Notes under the pieces: model-generated | The model's input: the letters and a program-made list of their open reading frames with translations, nothing else | What the model was told of the DNA's origin: nothing | The model's database searches: none | Shown here: piece by piece, positions 1 through 9,034 of the stretch | Position numbering within the stretch: position 1 is the stretch's first letter | Layout of the letters: every line of letters begins with the position of its first letter | DNA from: Petrotoga sp. UBA5851 | GTDB lineage: Bacteria > Thermotogota > Thermotogae > Petrotogales > Petrotogaceae | Direction of reading: 5' to 3' | DNA: 64,000 nt | NCBI GenBank assembly: GCA_002431635.1 | Contig: DJGH01000008.1 | Location: 26,246 to 90,245, forward strand | Made by a program: the position numbers and the translations under genes

Positions 1-197
1 GTGAAAGATAAAATCATTATTTATACGGATTTTTGAATAGTTACGAAAAGTTTAAAAAGATATATTAAAAAGATAAAGGTCTTTTTTAAACAATGATAAT
101 CAGTTTAGAATGATAATTTTCACTCTATTTTTATTAGTTACATTGATGTATAATATAATAAATAATATGACATGTATGTTTAATATTGGGTGGGATT
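1..197. other. Left-edge intergenic region
   Basis: No complete gene is visible. Bases 1-36 are open in frame 1 and end in TGA, so they could be the last codons of an upstream gene, but this is too short to judge. A 9-bp direct repeat, AATGATAAT, lies at 92-100 and 109-117, one and a half helical turns apart, and may be a regulator site. TATAAT-like hexamers at 149-154 and 154-159 are the most plausible -10 for the gene starting at 198. I see no clear -35. Confidence 0.35.
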
Positions 198-2192
198 ATG
201 AAAAAATATATCATACTGGGATTTCTTCTATTTTTTATTGACTGCGGTATTTTCTCAAATGAACCCTTAAGGGTTCTGGGTGATAAAAACTTTCCACCGT
301 ATGAATTTTTAAATGAAGACTGTCAGATTGACGGATTTTTAGTCGACCTAATGTTTTCGCTGTCAAATGAAACTGGCAGGATGTTTGACATACAGCTGAA
401 AGACTGGACTCAGGCTCAGGAAGAAGTGCTTTTGGGAGAAGCTGATTTTCTTATGGGAATGAAAGTATCTGAAAACCGCCGTAAGAACTTTGATTTCGGT
501 GATCCTTACCTAAAGATGGATATGGTGGTTTTTACACGTTATGATTCAACTATAAAATCGATCAAAGAAAGTGCAGAACTAGTGGTTACAGTTGAGGAGA
601 GTACAGCTTCACATGACTGGCTTATGAAAAACGGGTATAAAAACATTTTGAAGGCTTCTGACTATAAAACGGCTCTTGAGTACCTTCTCAACGAAAGTGC
701 CGATGTTCTAGTAGTGGGAGATTACAATGCTGCGCAGTATTTTATAAATGCGCAGGATGCAGGTAAAAAACTGGTGATGACGGATCGTCTGGACTCGAAT
801 TACTATGCTTTTGCCGTAAAAAAAGGTAATAAAGAGCTTCTTAAAGAGCTTAACCAAGCACTTTCAAGAATAAAAAAAGATGGCACCTTTGATAAAATAT
901 ACAAAAAATGGTTTGGGGAAGATCTTTACAACTACTCCAGAATGAAGGATATATATGACGGCATATTTATGGCTGTGTTTGTTGTTCTTTTAGTGATGAT
1001 TACATTTCTGATGGTACTTTTTATAAAGCTTCGCAGACGCACGAGAGAGATTCAGGCAAAAAATCTTGAGCTTCAAACGGCGTACAGGCATACTGAGGAT
1101 CTTACTCTTAAGCTTCAAACACTTATAAATATTTCTTCTAAGACCATATTCAAGAAAGGTCTGAGTGAGCAGACTTTTTTTGATGAGCTTCTTAAGGCTT
1201 CTTTCAAAATAGTGCCTGAAGCGGATTACGGGAGTATATCCCTGGTAGATGATGACAGATGGTACTTTGTTTCAGCTGTGGGGCATGATATTGAAAAGCT
1301 CAAAGGACTTGATCTTAAGGCTGAATATATGATAGATGCACGCGATATCAAAATAGTAAGCCATATATTTGAGGAAAACAGGAAAATACTTCCGAAGGAG
1401 CTTTTTGAAAAGGTCAATGAAGCCTCCGTCAAGGTAAAAGAATCTATGATAGTATCTATGGAGATTGAAAACAGAATTGCGGGAAACATATCGCTTGATA
1501 TAGGAGAAAACAACCCGTATTTTTTTACAGAGGAATCAAAAAAAGCTCTCCGGAGCTTTGCGAATATTGCAGCTTCCTTCATGGCATACAAGAACTTTCT
1601 GTCTATGAAGAACAGAGTTCAGGAGGAAGTAATATCAGCTGTGCTTAATATACTTGATATGCATGATCCGTACACTAAAGGCCATTCTAAGAATGTTGCG
1701 GTTCTCTCCAGAAGTATTGCCGCAGAAATGGGATATGCCGAAAGTGAATGCGAAAAAATATACTGGGCAGGTCTGGTTCACGATATAGGTAAAATCCTCA
1801 TATCGGTGGGTATACTTAACAAGCCTGCCAAGCTAACTGTTGATGAATACGATGAGATAAAGAAGCATCCTGTTTACGGATATGAATTTTTTAACAGGAA
1901 TCAAGGTCTTAAAGATATCGCCGAAATAGTCCTTTATCACCATGAGCGTTATGACGGCAGAGGTTATCCAAAAGGACTTCGTGAAGGTGAGATTCCTGTA
2001 TTTTCAAGAATAATAGCTGTGGCAGATGCTTTTGATGCTATGACAAACAACCGGTCCTACCGCAGAGCGGTAAGTATCGATGAAGCGGTTGCAGAGCTGA
2101 AAAAAGAATCTGCCAAGCAGTTTGACCCGCATATTGTAGATATAGCTGTCAGAATAATTCATTCTGAAGTCAGTCTCAATACTTTTTCCTGA
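198..2192 (+). CDS. Periplasmic-binding/GAF/HD-GYP sensor (c-di-GMP phosphodiesterase)
   Basis: Membrane sensor predicted to hydrolyse cyclic di-GMP in response to an external ligand. The 664-residue protein has a signal peptide (about 1-20), a type-3 solute-binding domain (about 22-245) of the kind that binds amino acids, a membrane segment (about 253-279), a short coiled coil, a GAF domain (about 327-467) and an HD-GYP domain to the C-terminus. The HD pair is at 528-529 within HDIGK, and HHE with DGRGYP follows from 581, so the metal-binding residues look intact. The ATG at 198 follows GGGTGGG and is preferred over an in-frame TTG at 186. The 3' end overlaps the convergent membrane-protein gene by 17 bp. 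The ligand is unknown. Confidence 0.88.
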   Translation: MKKYIILGFLLFFIDCGIFSNEPLRVLGDKNFPPYEFLNEDCQIDGFLVDLMFSLSNETGRMFDIQLKDWTQAQEEVLLGEADFLMGMKVSENRRKNFDFGDPYLKMDMVVFTRYDSTIKSIKESAELVVTVEESTASHDWLMKNGYKNILKASDYKTALEYLLNESADVLVVGDYNAAQYFINAQDAGKKLVMTDRLDSNYYAFAVKKGNKELLKELNQALSRIKKDGTFDKIYKKWFGEDLYNYSRMKDIYDGIFMAVFVVLLVMITFLMVLFIKLRRRTREIQAKNLELQTAYRHTEDLTLKLQTLINISSKTIFKKGLSEQTFFDELLKASFKIVPEADYGSISLVDDDRWYFVSAVGHDIEKLKGLDLKAEYMIDARDIKIVSHIFEENRKILPKELFEKVNEASVKVKESMIVSMEIENRIAGNISLDIGENNPYFFTEESKKALRSFANIAASFMAYKNFLSMKNRVQEEVISAVLNILDMHDPYTKGHSKNVAVLSRSIAAEMGYAESECEKIYWAGLVHDIGKILISVGILNKPAKLTVDEYDEIKKHPVYGYEFFNRNQGLKDIAEIVLYHHERYDGRGYPKGLREGEIPVFSRIIAVADAFDAMTNNRSYRRAVSIDEAVAELKKESAKQFDPHIVDIAVRIIHSEVSLNTFS

Positions 2193-2676
2193 AGACTCCA
2201 GAAAGTATTATTATTCCTATAAAAATAAGAAATGCTCCGAATACAAGCGCTCCTGGTGCTGTTGAACTCATGCTCAGCATGAAAAAAAATGCGGAAATAA
2301 TACTGAGAATGCTTACCGGTATCATAAGAGCAGGTATTCTCATACCGAACAGATAAAGCTGGAAAAGTCCGACTGCAGGTGCCAGTATAAAAACAGGCCA
2401 TAAAAAAGCCATATAGGAGTAGTCTGTAAACCCAAGGAAAAGAAAAAGCAAGCCTATAGTGCATAAGATACCTCCAGGGACAAGCAGTCCAGCACGTATC
2501 GGGGTAGGTCTCTGGAAAAAGCTCAATTCAAAGGCGATACCTGGTATAAGTATGAACAGAGGCCATATTAAAGCCAATACCTTCATTCCCGGAAAGATAA
2601 CTCCAAGAAGAATAGTGACTCCAAGGAAAATAAGTACTAAAGAAACCCAAAGAGAACCGTTGCGTGAGTTATACAT
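2176..2676 (-). CDS. Small multi-spanning membrane protein, function unknown
   Basis: The 166-residue product is almost wholly hydrophobic, with about six predicted membrane segments in three pairs and short polar linkers. No catalytic motif is visible. It loosely resembles small membrane proteins of the LiaI/LiaF-like type, but I do not recognise the family firmly. It starts at an ATG preceded by AGGGAGGG and lies 34 bp downstream of the permease gene on the same strand, so the two are probably co-transcribed. Its last 17 bp overlap the end of the convergent HD-GYP gene. Confidence 0.75.
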   Translation of the reverse strand: MYNSRNGSLWVSLVLIFLGVTILLGVIFPGMKVLALIWPLFILIPGIAFELSFFQRPTPIRAGLLVPGGILCTIGLLFLFLGFTDYSYMAFLWPVFILAPAVGLFQLYLFGMRIPALMIPVSILSIISAFFFMLSMSSTAPGALVFGAFLIFIGIIILSGVFRKKY

Positions 2677-2710
2677 TTTTCCCTCCCTCTTTTGATAAAA
2701 ATCAAAAAAA

Positions 2711-3997
2711 TTAGAACTTTACAAAATAAAGGCCAAGAACAAAAAATGTTCCTAAGATCAGTGAAACAAAAAATGTTTTTTTGGAGTAATTCATAAACTG
2801 GCTGAACGAAAGGCTTTTTCCGCCGTGTTTTTCTAGCAGTGAAACTCCGACGATATTTTGAACAGCACCTAAGGGTGTGAAGTTGCTTCCGAGGTTTGCC
2901 CCTACTGCGTATGCATACCATAATTCTGTGGGTGCCCCGTAGCCTATAAGAATTCTTACTACAGGTGCCAAAAGAAGTGTTCCTGGTACGGCGCTTAAAA
3001 AAGGTATGACAAAGGCCGATAGCCACATGAAGCAAAGCATCAGAACCACAGGAGCGCCTATAAGCGGTTTAAAAATCCATGCTATCGACTGAGTGACGCC
3101 TATTTTATCCAGTGCGTATGAAATACTGAAAAGACCTGCATAGAAGAACATTGTATCCCAGTCTATCCTAGAGGAAAAGGATGCAAAATCGTGATTAAAG
3201 ACAAACAGAAGGATTAATCCACCAAATACCGCTATAAGAGCAGAATTGATCTTTATGGCAGAGCTGAAAATGAAACCTGTCAGAACCAATGCAAATACTA
3301 TAATAGATATTATAAGAAGCTTTTTATTTGTTATGGCTTTCTCCGGCTTCATATTTCCCAGCCGTTTGAGTTTTTCTGAAAACTCCGCTGTTTGAGCTTT
3401 TGTATATTTTTTTCTGAAAACGGTGAATGTGGAGATAAAAGTAATAAAGGCTATCACCGACATTATCTTCATAAACTGCGTAAAATCAAGTCTGCTTATG
3501 CTGCCCAGTACAATATTAAGAGGACTTCCGATAAGCGTTGACATCCCGCCGATATTGTCTATGAATATAGTAAGCATGATAAACGGAGCAGCATCTATCT
3601 CCAGCGTGTCGGTAATAAGAAAGATTATAGGAGATATAAAAAGGATGGTTATAAGGTTGTCAAGAAAAGCTGAAAACAGAGCGGTAATGAGCATGAGTGA
3701 AAACAAAGCCGCCCAAAACTTTGCTTTACTTGCTTTTATAACCCATACTGCCGAAAAAGTAAAAAAACCGCTTTCCTTAAGGAATTCAACTATTATCATC
3801 ATCCCAAAAAGTATGCCCAGAGTTTCAAAGCTGATGATCTTTCCGATGTTTTCCAATGTCAGGGTATTTACAGGATTGAAGATATAAAGTATAATAGACA
3901 GTAAAAGGGTGGTGACAGATTTTTTCACCTTCTTAGAAAAAATAATAAAATAGTACGCCACTATCGCAATTACTATGACAAGAGCGCCGTTTAACAT
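2711..3997 (-). CDS. Ion-transporter superfamily permease (ArsB/NhaD/citrate-transporter type)
   Basis: Secondary transporter of the inner membrane, 428 residues with about 11 membrane segments. Two inverted halves each carry the signature of this superfamily: GGMSTLIGSPLN in the first half and GANLGSNFTPLG in the second, which in relatives form the re-entrant substrate and ion site. Relatives move dicarboxylates, arsenite or Na+/H+, and sequence alone does not choose between these. No arsR, arsC or dicarboxylate enzyme is adjacent. The start ATG has AAGGAGG upstream. It is divergent from the DMT transporter at 4106 and probably heads an operon with the small membrane protein at 2176. Confidence 0.82.
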   Translation of the reverse strand: MLNGALVIVIAIVAYYFIIFSKKVKKSVTTLLLSIILYIFNPVNTLTLENIGKIISFETLGILFGMMIIVEFLKESGFFTFSAVWVIKASKAKFWAALFSLMLITALFSAFLDNLITILFISPIIFLITDTLEIDAAPFIMLTIFIDNIGGMSTLIGSPLNIVLGSISRLDFTQFMKIMSVIAFITFISTFTVFRKKYTKAQTAEFSEKLKRLGNMKPEKAITNKKLLIISIIVFALVLTGFIFSSAIKINSALIAVFGGLILLFVFNHDFASFSSRIDWDTMFFYAGLFSISYALDKIGVTQSIAWIFKPLIGAPVVLMLCFMWLSAFVIPFLSAVPGTLLLAPVVRILIGYGAPTELWYAYAVGANLGSNFTPLGAVQNIVGVSLLEKHGGKSLSFSQFMNYSKKTFFVSLILGTFFVLGLYFVKF

Positions 3998-4105
3998 TTG
4001 AATTCCTCCTTATGAGATCTGAGACAATTCTATCACGGAGAACAAAATAATCTTTTTAAAATAGATTAAAATTTTGTGTATTATCACATAAGTCGGAGGA
4101 TTACC

Positions 4106-4993
4106 TTGAAAAAAACTGTCAAAGGCTGGATATATCTTTTTGTAACCATATTTTTTTTCAGTACGATTGAAGTAGCCACCAAACCATTCTCTTCTGTTTT
4201 TAATCCTTTTCAGATTACCTTCCTCAGATTCTTTTTCGGCGGGCTGATACTTTTAATTTTTCCTTTCGTCACCGGTGAAATAAAAAAGTTTAAACTTACT
4301 GCAGGCAGATTTTTTCTGCTGATGGGTGTCGGAGCGCTAAACTCATTGATTGCAATGGCATTTTTGCAGCTTGCGGTAAAGTATTCAAATGCTTCTACGG
4401 CCGCCATACTGGTTAGCTCAAACCCTGTTTTTGTGGTTTTGATTGCTTGGCTCGTACTTGGAGAAAAAATTACCGCCCAAAAGATTCTTTCGTTAGTTAT
4501 AGGTGTTGCAGGACTTATTACTATAATACTTTCCAAGAGTGTAGGAGATTCTGTTAAAGGAATAATTTTCGGATTGCTTTCGGCGTTTTCGTTCGGTTTT
4601 TATACAGTTATGAGTAAAAAGTATATAAAAGATATTCCTTCAACTGTATTTGCGCCGCTTTCATTTCTTTTTTCATCGATACCGTATTATTTTATCCTCA
4701 AAGCTTGCGGTATCAGTCCTTTTGTCTTTGAAGTGAATCTTCAGGTAATACTTATGCTGGTCTATGTGAGTTTTTTTGTCACAGGTCTGGCGTATATTAC
4801 CTTTTTCAAGGCGCTTGAGATACTTGATGCCTCGGTCAGTTCTTTTTCATACATGCTCAAGCCTGTTATTTCTAGTATCATGGCTCTGGCTTTTCTTGGA
4901 GAAAAACCAAATGCGCTAAAGATATTCGGTATGATTCTTGTCAGCATGAGCGTGCTTGTTATGATTTTGAAAAAAACCAAAAGTAAAATATGA
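4106..4993 (+). CDS. EamA/DMT-family transporter
   Basis: Ten-segment inner-membrane permease of the drug/metabolite transporter superfamily, made of two EamA repeats (about 1-140 and 150-290). Relatives export amino acids, metabolites or drugs. The substrate here cannot be read from sequence. The chosen start is TTG at 4106 because CGGAGGA ends five bases upstream. An upstream in-frame GTG at 4076 would add ten residues that include the ribosome-binding site, so it is unlikely. The first helix and the repeated glycine-rich helices are typical, and the length of 295 is usual for the family. Confidence 0.85.
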   Translation: MKKTVKGWIYLFVTIFFFSTIEVATKPFSSVFNPFQITFLRFFFGGLILLIFPFVTGEIKKFKLTAGRFFLLMGVGALNSLIAMAFLQLAVKYSNASTAAILVSSNPVFVVLIAWLVLGEKITAQKILSLVIGVAGLITIILSKSVGDSVKGIIFGLLSAFSFGFYTVMSKKYIKDIPSTVFAPLSFLFSSIPYYFILKACGISPFVFEVNLQVILMLVYVSFFVTGLAYITFFKALEILDASVSSFSYMLKPVISSIMALAFLGEKPNALKIFGMILVSMSVLVMILKKTKSKI

Positions 4994-5072
4994 AAATGTG
5001 GTTTTTGTAATTACTTTTTAATTAAGAAGCAATAGTTTTAAGTTAAAATAATATAACAAAGTTAATAATTAA

Positions 5073-5230
5073 TTACGGAGGAGCGGCACAGAATAGTACC
5101 CTGCACACAAACGAGTCTTAATATGCTGGGGAAAGGCAAGGCCGCCGAAGGGTATAAAAAAGACTCTTTTTATACTTCTGGGTATGCGGGAAATACCCGT
5201 ATAACTGTCACTTATAGTGGAGAGCCGTCA
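5073..5230 (+). ncRNA. Lysine riboswitch (L-box) aptamer
   Basis: The conserved lysine-aptamer segments appear in the right order: GGAGGAGCGGCACAG near the 5' end, TGGGGAAAGGCAAGG, GCCGCCGAAGGG, CTGGGTATGCGGG with its mate ATACCCG, ACTGTCAC, and TGGAGAGCCGTC at the 3' end. The ends ACGG and CCGT can close P1. The arrangement closely matches my memory of the Thermotoga asd-type lysine riboswitch. With lysine bound, the downstream terminator should form and shut off the carrier gene. Confidence 0.93.
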
Positions 5231-5278
5231 AATGGATGATTTTATAGTAAATCTATCAAATCACTCACAGAAATCTCT

Positions 5279-5340
5279 CCCTCGAAAAGAGGGTTTTGAT
5301 TTTTATATGATAATTCTCCTCACAAGGGAGAATTTTTTAA
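5279..5340 (+). terminator. Expression platform: tandem hairpins with U-tract
   Basis: CCCTC-GAAAA-GAGGG (5279-5293) is followed by TTTTGATTTTT. A second hairpin, AATTCTCC (5312-5319) with GGAGAATT (5327-5334), is followed by TTTTAA. Either can act as an intrinsic terminator between the lysine aptamer and the start codon. I infer a ligand-controlled attenuator. I have not worked out the antiterminator pairing. Confidence 0.75.
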
Positions 5341-5358
5341 TTTAATGGGAGGTGCATC

Positions 5359-6981
5359 ATGGAGTTTGGATATTGGTCGCTGATTCCACCGGTTTTAGCT
5401 ATAGGGCTTGCTCTTATAACCAAAAAGGTATATATCTCACTTTTTGCCGGGATAGCAGTGGGGGCGCTTATCTTTACCCACGGGGATATCATTTCAGCAA
5501 TAGGGAAGATTGTAACCATTTTCTGGGATAATCTTGAGCTGAAAAATTTTTCTTCGTGGGAAAATTTCAACAACAGCTGGAATCTTTTCATTCTGTTCTT
5601 CCTTATTTTTCTTGGAATACTGGTGGCACTTGTCAACAGGGCTGGCGGAGCGCTTGCTTACGGAAATTGGGTTATAAAAAAGATAAAAACCCGTGAAGGA
5701 GCTAGTTTTGCAACATTTATACTGGGAGTTCTAATCTTTTTGGATGATTACTTTAACTGTCTTACAGTAGGCACAGTCATGAAGCCTCTTACGGACAAGC
5801 ACAGGATATCGCGTGCCAAGCTTGCATATATAATCGATTCTACCGCAGCACCAGTCTGCATAATAGCTCCTGTATCAAGTTGGGTTGCAAACGTTATATC
5901 CCAGCTTACCCAGTCGGGTGTGGGAAAGGATACGCTTGCCGCATTCAATCCGTACAATGTTTTCCTTACATCGGTTGTCTTTAACTCATATGCTCTTCTG
6001 ACAATGTTTATGGTAGTTCTTATGGCATTTAAGAGTTATGATTTCGGAGTGATGAGAGAACATGAGATAAGGGCAAAAAAATTCGGCGATCTCTATAACG
6101 GAGGAAAAGAGGTCAGCAAAATAGTAGATAAGGAAATTACACCTTCAAAAAACGGTAAGGTAATAGATCTTTTAATTCCTATACTCTTTCTTATAGTTAT
6201 GCTCATAGGTTTTATGCTGTACACAGGCGGTTATAAGCTTTTAGGCGGTGAAAACAGCATGTTTGATGCTTTTCAGAATATGAACTCTGCCAAGGCTTTG
6301 TTCTACAGCGGTCTTATATCGGTTATCTTTGCGGTAGTGTACTTTGCTGCAAGAAAACTGATTCCATTGGGCGAGTATCCCAAGCTTTTCTGGGCAGGAT
6401 TCAGGCTTATGCTTCCGGCTAACTGCATACTCATTCTTGCCTGGGGAATAGGCTCCATAATTAAGAATGATCTTCAGACAGGGCAGTTTATAGGAACCCT
6501 TGCTGCGCAGAACTTCCCTATAGAGCTCATGCCGGCAATTCTTTTTCTTATAGCCTGTCTGGTTGCATACTCAACCGGAACTTCCTGGGGAACTTTTGCT
6601 ATTCTTATTCCGATGGCCATACCTATGGTTGTTTCGACAGGACGGACAGATCTGCTTATGGCTATGATTTCGGCAGTTCTTGGCGGAGCAGTTTATGGAG
6701 ATCACGTTTCACCGATTTCAGATACAACTATTATGAGTTCGACAGGTGCCGGATGTAACCATCTTGACCATGTAAGTACCCAGATGCCTTATGCTACTTT
6801 GGTTGCCGGAGTATGCTTTGTGGGCTATATAATAATGGGTTTTACGGCCAGATATGGTCTTGGGGTCAGCGGAACGGTAAATCTTTTATTCTGTGTGCCA
6901 GTACTTTATATCCTGGTGAGGGTACTGAGTAAGAAAGCTTCTCAAAAAGACGACAGTATAGAGGATAAGCAGAAAGCATGA
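5359..6981 (+). CDS. NhaC-family carrier, probable lysine transporter
   Basis: Inner-membrane carrier of the NhaC Na+/H+ antiporter superfamily, 540 residues with about 12 membrane segments. Family features include the acidic FLDDYFNCLTVG segment (about 128-139), the GTSWGTFAIL helix and GDHVSPISDTT near the C-terminal third. NhaC-type proteins behind lysine riboswitches are an established class of candidate lysine transporters (LysW group). The riboswitch directly upstream makes lysine uptake more likely than pure sodium/proton exchange. The start ATG has GGGAGG six bases upstream. It is monocistronic: an intrinsic terminator follows and the next gene is convergent. Confidence 0.85.
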   Translation: MEFGYWSLIPPVLAIGLALITKKVYISLFAGIAVGALIFTHGDIISAIGKIVTIFWDNLELKNFSSWENFNNSWNLFILFFLIFLGILVALVNRAGGALAYGNWVIKKIKTREGASFATFILGVLIFLDDYFNCLTVGTVMKPLTDKHRISRAKLAYIIDSTAAPVCIIAPVSSWVANVISQLTQSGVGKDTLAAFNPYNVFLTSVVFNSYALLTMFMVVLMAFKSYDFGVMREHEIRAKKFGDLYNGGKEVSKIVDKEITPSKNGKVIDLLIPILFLIVMLIGFMLYTGGYKLLGGENSMFDAFQNMNSAKALFYSGLISVIFAVVYFAARKLIPLGEYPKLFWAGFRLMLPANCILILAWGIGSIIKNDLQTGQFIGTLAAQNFPIELMPAILFLIACLVAYSTGTSWGTFAILIPMAIPMVVSTGRTDLLMAMISAVLGGAVYGDHVSPISDTTIMSSTGAGCNHLDHVSTQMPYATLVAGVCFVGYIIMGFTARYGLGVSGTVNLLFCVPVLYILVRVLSKKASQKDDSIEDKQKA

Positions 6982-6986
6982 ATATA

Positions 6987-7018
6987 CTATAGGCTGTTTC
7001 GTTTGAAACAGCCTATAG
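6987..7018. terminator. Bidirectional intrinsic terminator
   Basis: A perfect 14-bp stem, CTATAGGCTGTTTC with GAAACAGCCTATAG and loop GTTT, is flanked by T-rich sequence on the plus side (GTTTTCTATAAC). It lies between two convergent genes and covers the last codons of the minus-strand gene, so it can serve both. Confidence 0.85.
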
Positions 7019-8791
7019 GTTTTCTATAACCCTTTCTATGAAGAAAATGCACAGTTCAGGATCAAATTGTTTTCCGGAGCAGTCAGCAAACTCTTTTATG
7101 ATTTGTTTCTTAGTCATAGATTTTTTGTATGGCCTGCCTGAAACCATTGAATCATAAGCATCACAGATGCTCAGGACTCTTGAGAAAAAAGGTATCTCTT
7201 TTTCTTTAATTCCCTTAGGATAACCCTTTCCATCGTAGCGTTCATGGTGAAAAAGAACACAGTCTGCCAGAAAGGCAAGGTCATGAGTCGAGGATAGTAT
7301 GTGATATCCCACTTCTGAGTGTTTCTTGACTTCCTTCCATTCAGATTCATCCAATGAGGTTTTCTTGTTTAGGATACTGTCACTTATAGTTATCTTACCT
7401 ATGTCATGAATATTACCTAGTATTTCAAGTGTTGAGCAGTCTTTTTCAGTCAATCCCAGTTTTTTGCTGAAAATTTTACACAGTTTGCTTACGTTTAAGG
7501 AGTGCTGGGCATCCATAGGACTTCTCTCATGTAGAGTGGTTATTATAAGGTTCATGGTTTTACTCTTTATGCTCCTGCTTTCAAGTATTTTAGAGGTGTA
7601 CATAACTTCTTCGGCTGATTTTAAAAGCTCATCCATGCTTTTTGATTCTTCGGTTTTAGTTGCATATCCTAGGGATATTGAAAGCTCTATCTTTCCTTTT
7701 TCCTGGGTTAAGCATTCTTCTTTTATCCGGCTAACAATGGGGTCAAGTGAGCTTAAAGGAGTCTGTGCAAGCAAGACTATAAACTCATCACCGCCCCAGC
7801 GGACAATGATATCGGTCTTTCTGCATCCTTTCTGAATAGCCCGTGCAGCATTTACTATTAAACGGTCTCCTTCGAGATGGCCAAAGGCATCGTTAGCAAG
7901 CTTCAGACCGTTAATATCTCCTATTATAAGTGAAAGCGGAAGGTTTTGAGCTGTGTCGATCTGATCTATTTTTTCATTGAAAAAAGTGCGGTTGTAAAGA
8001 CCTGTCAGACTGTCGTGAAAAGAAGCATAAAGCAAATCATCCTGGTACTTCAGGTGTTGGGTAACGTCTTTAATTATAATATTCAGGCCTATGAACTTTC
8101 CGAGGGGATCGGAGATGCTTGATATGCCGAAATTAAGTGAAAAACTTCTGTTGTTAGCTGAGAGTACATCCGTTGTAAACTCGGCGTAAAAGCTTTCTTT
8201 TTTTTCATATGCTTTGTCAATAAAAGAAAGAAAAACTTCCTTTTCTTTAATTTGTTCAAATCTGAAAAAATCTGAAATATCTTTTCCGAAAGCATCTTTT
8301 GGAAGAATAACCGAAAAAGTACCGGCTGCCATGTTAGTATACAAAATTTTTTTATGGACATCCAACGCTATAATTCCATCATTCAAAGAACATAAAAGCC
8401 TTTTGAAAAACTCCTTTTCATTGACCAGTTTATCTGCATCTGTAAAAAAAGTAATAAAAAAATACTTCTCCGGAGAAAAAACCTTTATATCGAACCACTT
8501 CTGCCATAAGCTTGAGTAATGTTGTATTTCTTTCTCACCGCCGGTTAATGCCACTTCACCATAAAAGTTTATCCAATCAAACATACTGTCATCTTTTCCA
8601 TTTAAAAGCTCAGTCCTGTTTTTTCCGATGACATCACAGGCTCTGACTCCCATAATTCTTTCAAAAGCTTTATTGACATCAAGAATTATGTAATCCACAA
8701 CTTTTCCTTTTTCATTGGTAAGCACCTTATGCAAAGCATATCCGACAGGTATGCGGTGAAGTATTTCTTTGAAGTCGATAGAATTTTCCAT
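7013..8791 (-). CDS. PAS-PAS-GGDEF-HD-GYP cyclic di-GMP regulator
   Basis: Cytoplasmic protein of 592 residues with both c-di-GMP synthesis and breakdown domains. Two PAS domains (about 10-110 and 125-245) precede a GGDEF domain with an intact signature at about 332-336 (RWGGDEF). A C-terminal HD-GYP domain follows, with HD at about 461-462 and HHE/DGKGYP from about 515. Both active sites look complete, so the protein could be bifunctional, with PAS input setting the balance. There is no signal peptide or membrane helix. The start ATG follows AGGAGG. A promoter (TTGCAT, 17 bp, TAGAAT) lies just upstream. It is a single-gene unit ended by the shared terminator at 6987-7018. Confidence 0.9.
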   Translation of the reverse strand: MENSIDFKEILHRIPVGYALHKVLTNEKGKVVDYIILDVNKAFERIMGVRACDVIGKNRTELLNGKDDSMFDWINFYGEVALTGGEKEIQHYSSLWQKWFDIKVFSPEKYFFITFFTDADKLVNEKEFFKRLLCSLNDGIIALDVHKKILYTNMAAGTFSVILPKDAFGKDISDFFRFEQIKEKEVFLSFIDKAYEKKESFYAEFTTDVLSANNRSFSLNFGISSISDPLGKFIGLNIIIKDVTQHLKYQDDLLYASFHDSLTGLYNRTFFNEKIDQIDTAQNLPLSLIIGDINGLKLANDAFGHLEGDRLIVNAARAIQKGCRKTDIIVRWGGDEFIVLLAQTPLSSLDPIVSRIKEECLTQEKGKIELSISLGYATKTEESKSMDELLKSAEEVMYTSKILESRSIKSKTMNLIITTLHERSPMDAQHSLNVSKLCKIFSKKLGLTEKDCSTLEILGNIHDIGKITISDSILNKKTSLDESEWKEVKKHSEVGYHILSSTHDLAFLADCVLFHHERYDGKGYPKGIKEKEIPFFSRVLSICDAYDSMVSGRPYKKSMTKKQIIKEFADCSGKQFDPELCIFFIERVIENL

Positions 8792-8848
8792 CTTTGCCTC
8801 CTGAAGAGATATTTTTAAAGTTAATATATAAAAAAAGTGATTAATATT

Positions 8849-8877
8849 ATTCTATAACTTTAAAGCCTTGTATGCAA
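8849..8877 (-). promoter_or_regulatory. Promoter of the PAS-GGDEF-HD-GYP gene
   Basis: Reading the minus strand, TTGCAT (8877-8872) and TAGAAT (8854-8849) are separated by exactly 17 bp. Transcription would start about 50 bp before the ATG at 8791. Confidence 0.6.
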
Positions 8878-8991
8878 ACTTATAAACAGACGAAAAAAGG
8901 CAAAGGTATTAAAAAAGCTTTTATCTATCTGATATATTAAAGGTTTGTGCACAAAAAATAAACTTAGGTATAGTATAAATTTAACATTATC

Positions 8992-9000
8992 TGATATAAT
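8992..9000 (+). promoter_or_regulatory. Extended -10 promoter (TGATATAAT)
   Basis: TGATATAAT ends 34 bp before the ATG at 9035. No good -35 is present at the normal distance, as is common for extended -10 promoters. TTGTGC-18-TATAGT (8945-8974) is a second candidate. Confidence 0.55.
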
Positions 9001-9034
9001 AAACCTGAAAATAAAAAGCAGAATGAGGTGGAGG

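Larger units (their letters stand above)
4994..5358 (+). promoter_or_regulatory. Leader region of the NhaC-type carrier gene
   Basis: This 365-bp gene-free stretch is a transcribed control region. An AT-rich part (about 4995-5072) must hold the promoter, although no clean -35/-10 pair stands out. A lysine riboswitch aptamer follows at 5073-5230. Then come two hairpins (5279-5293 and 5312-5334) and the ribosome-binding site GGGAGG just before the ATG at 5359. Confidence 0.8.

Noticed and set aside
92..117. Fur box
   Set aside because: The repeats are direct, not an inverted 19-bp Fur consensus, and the feo operon promoter lacks the same motif.
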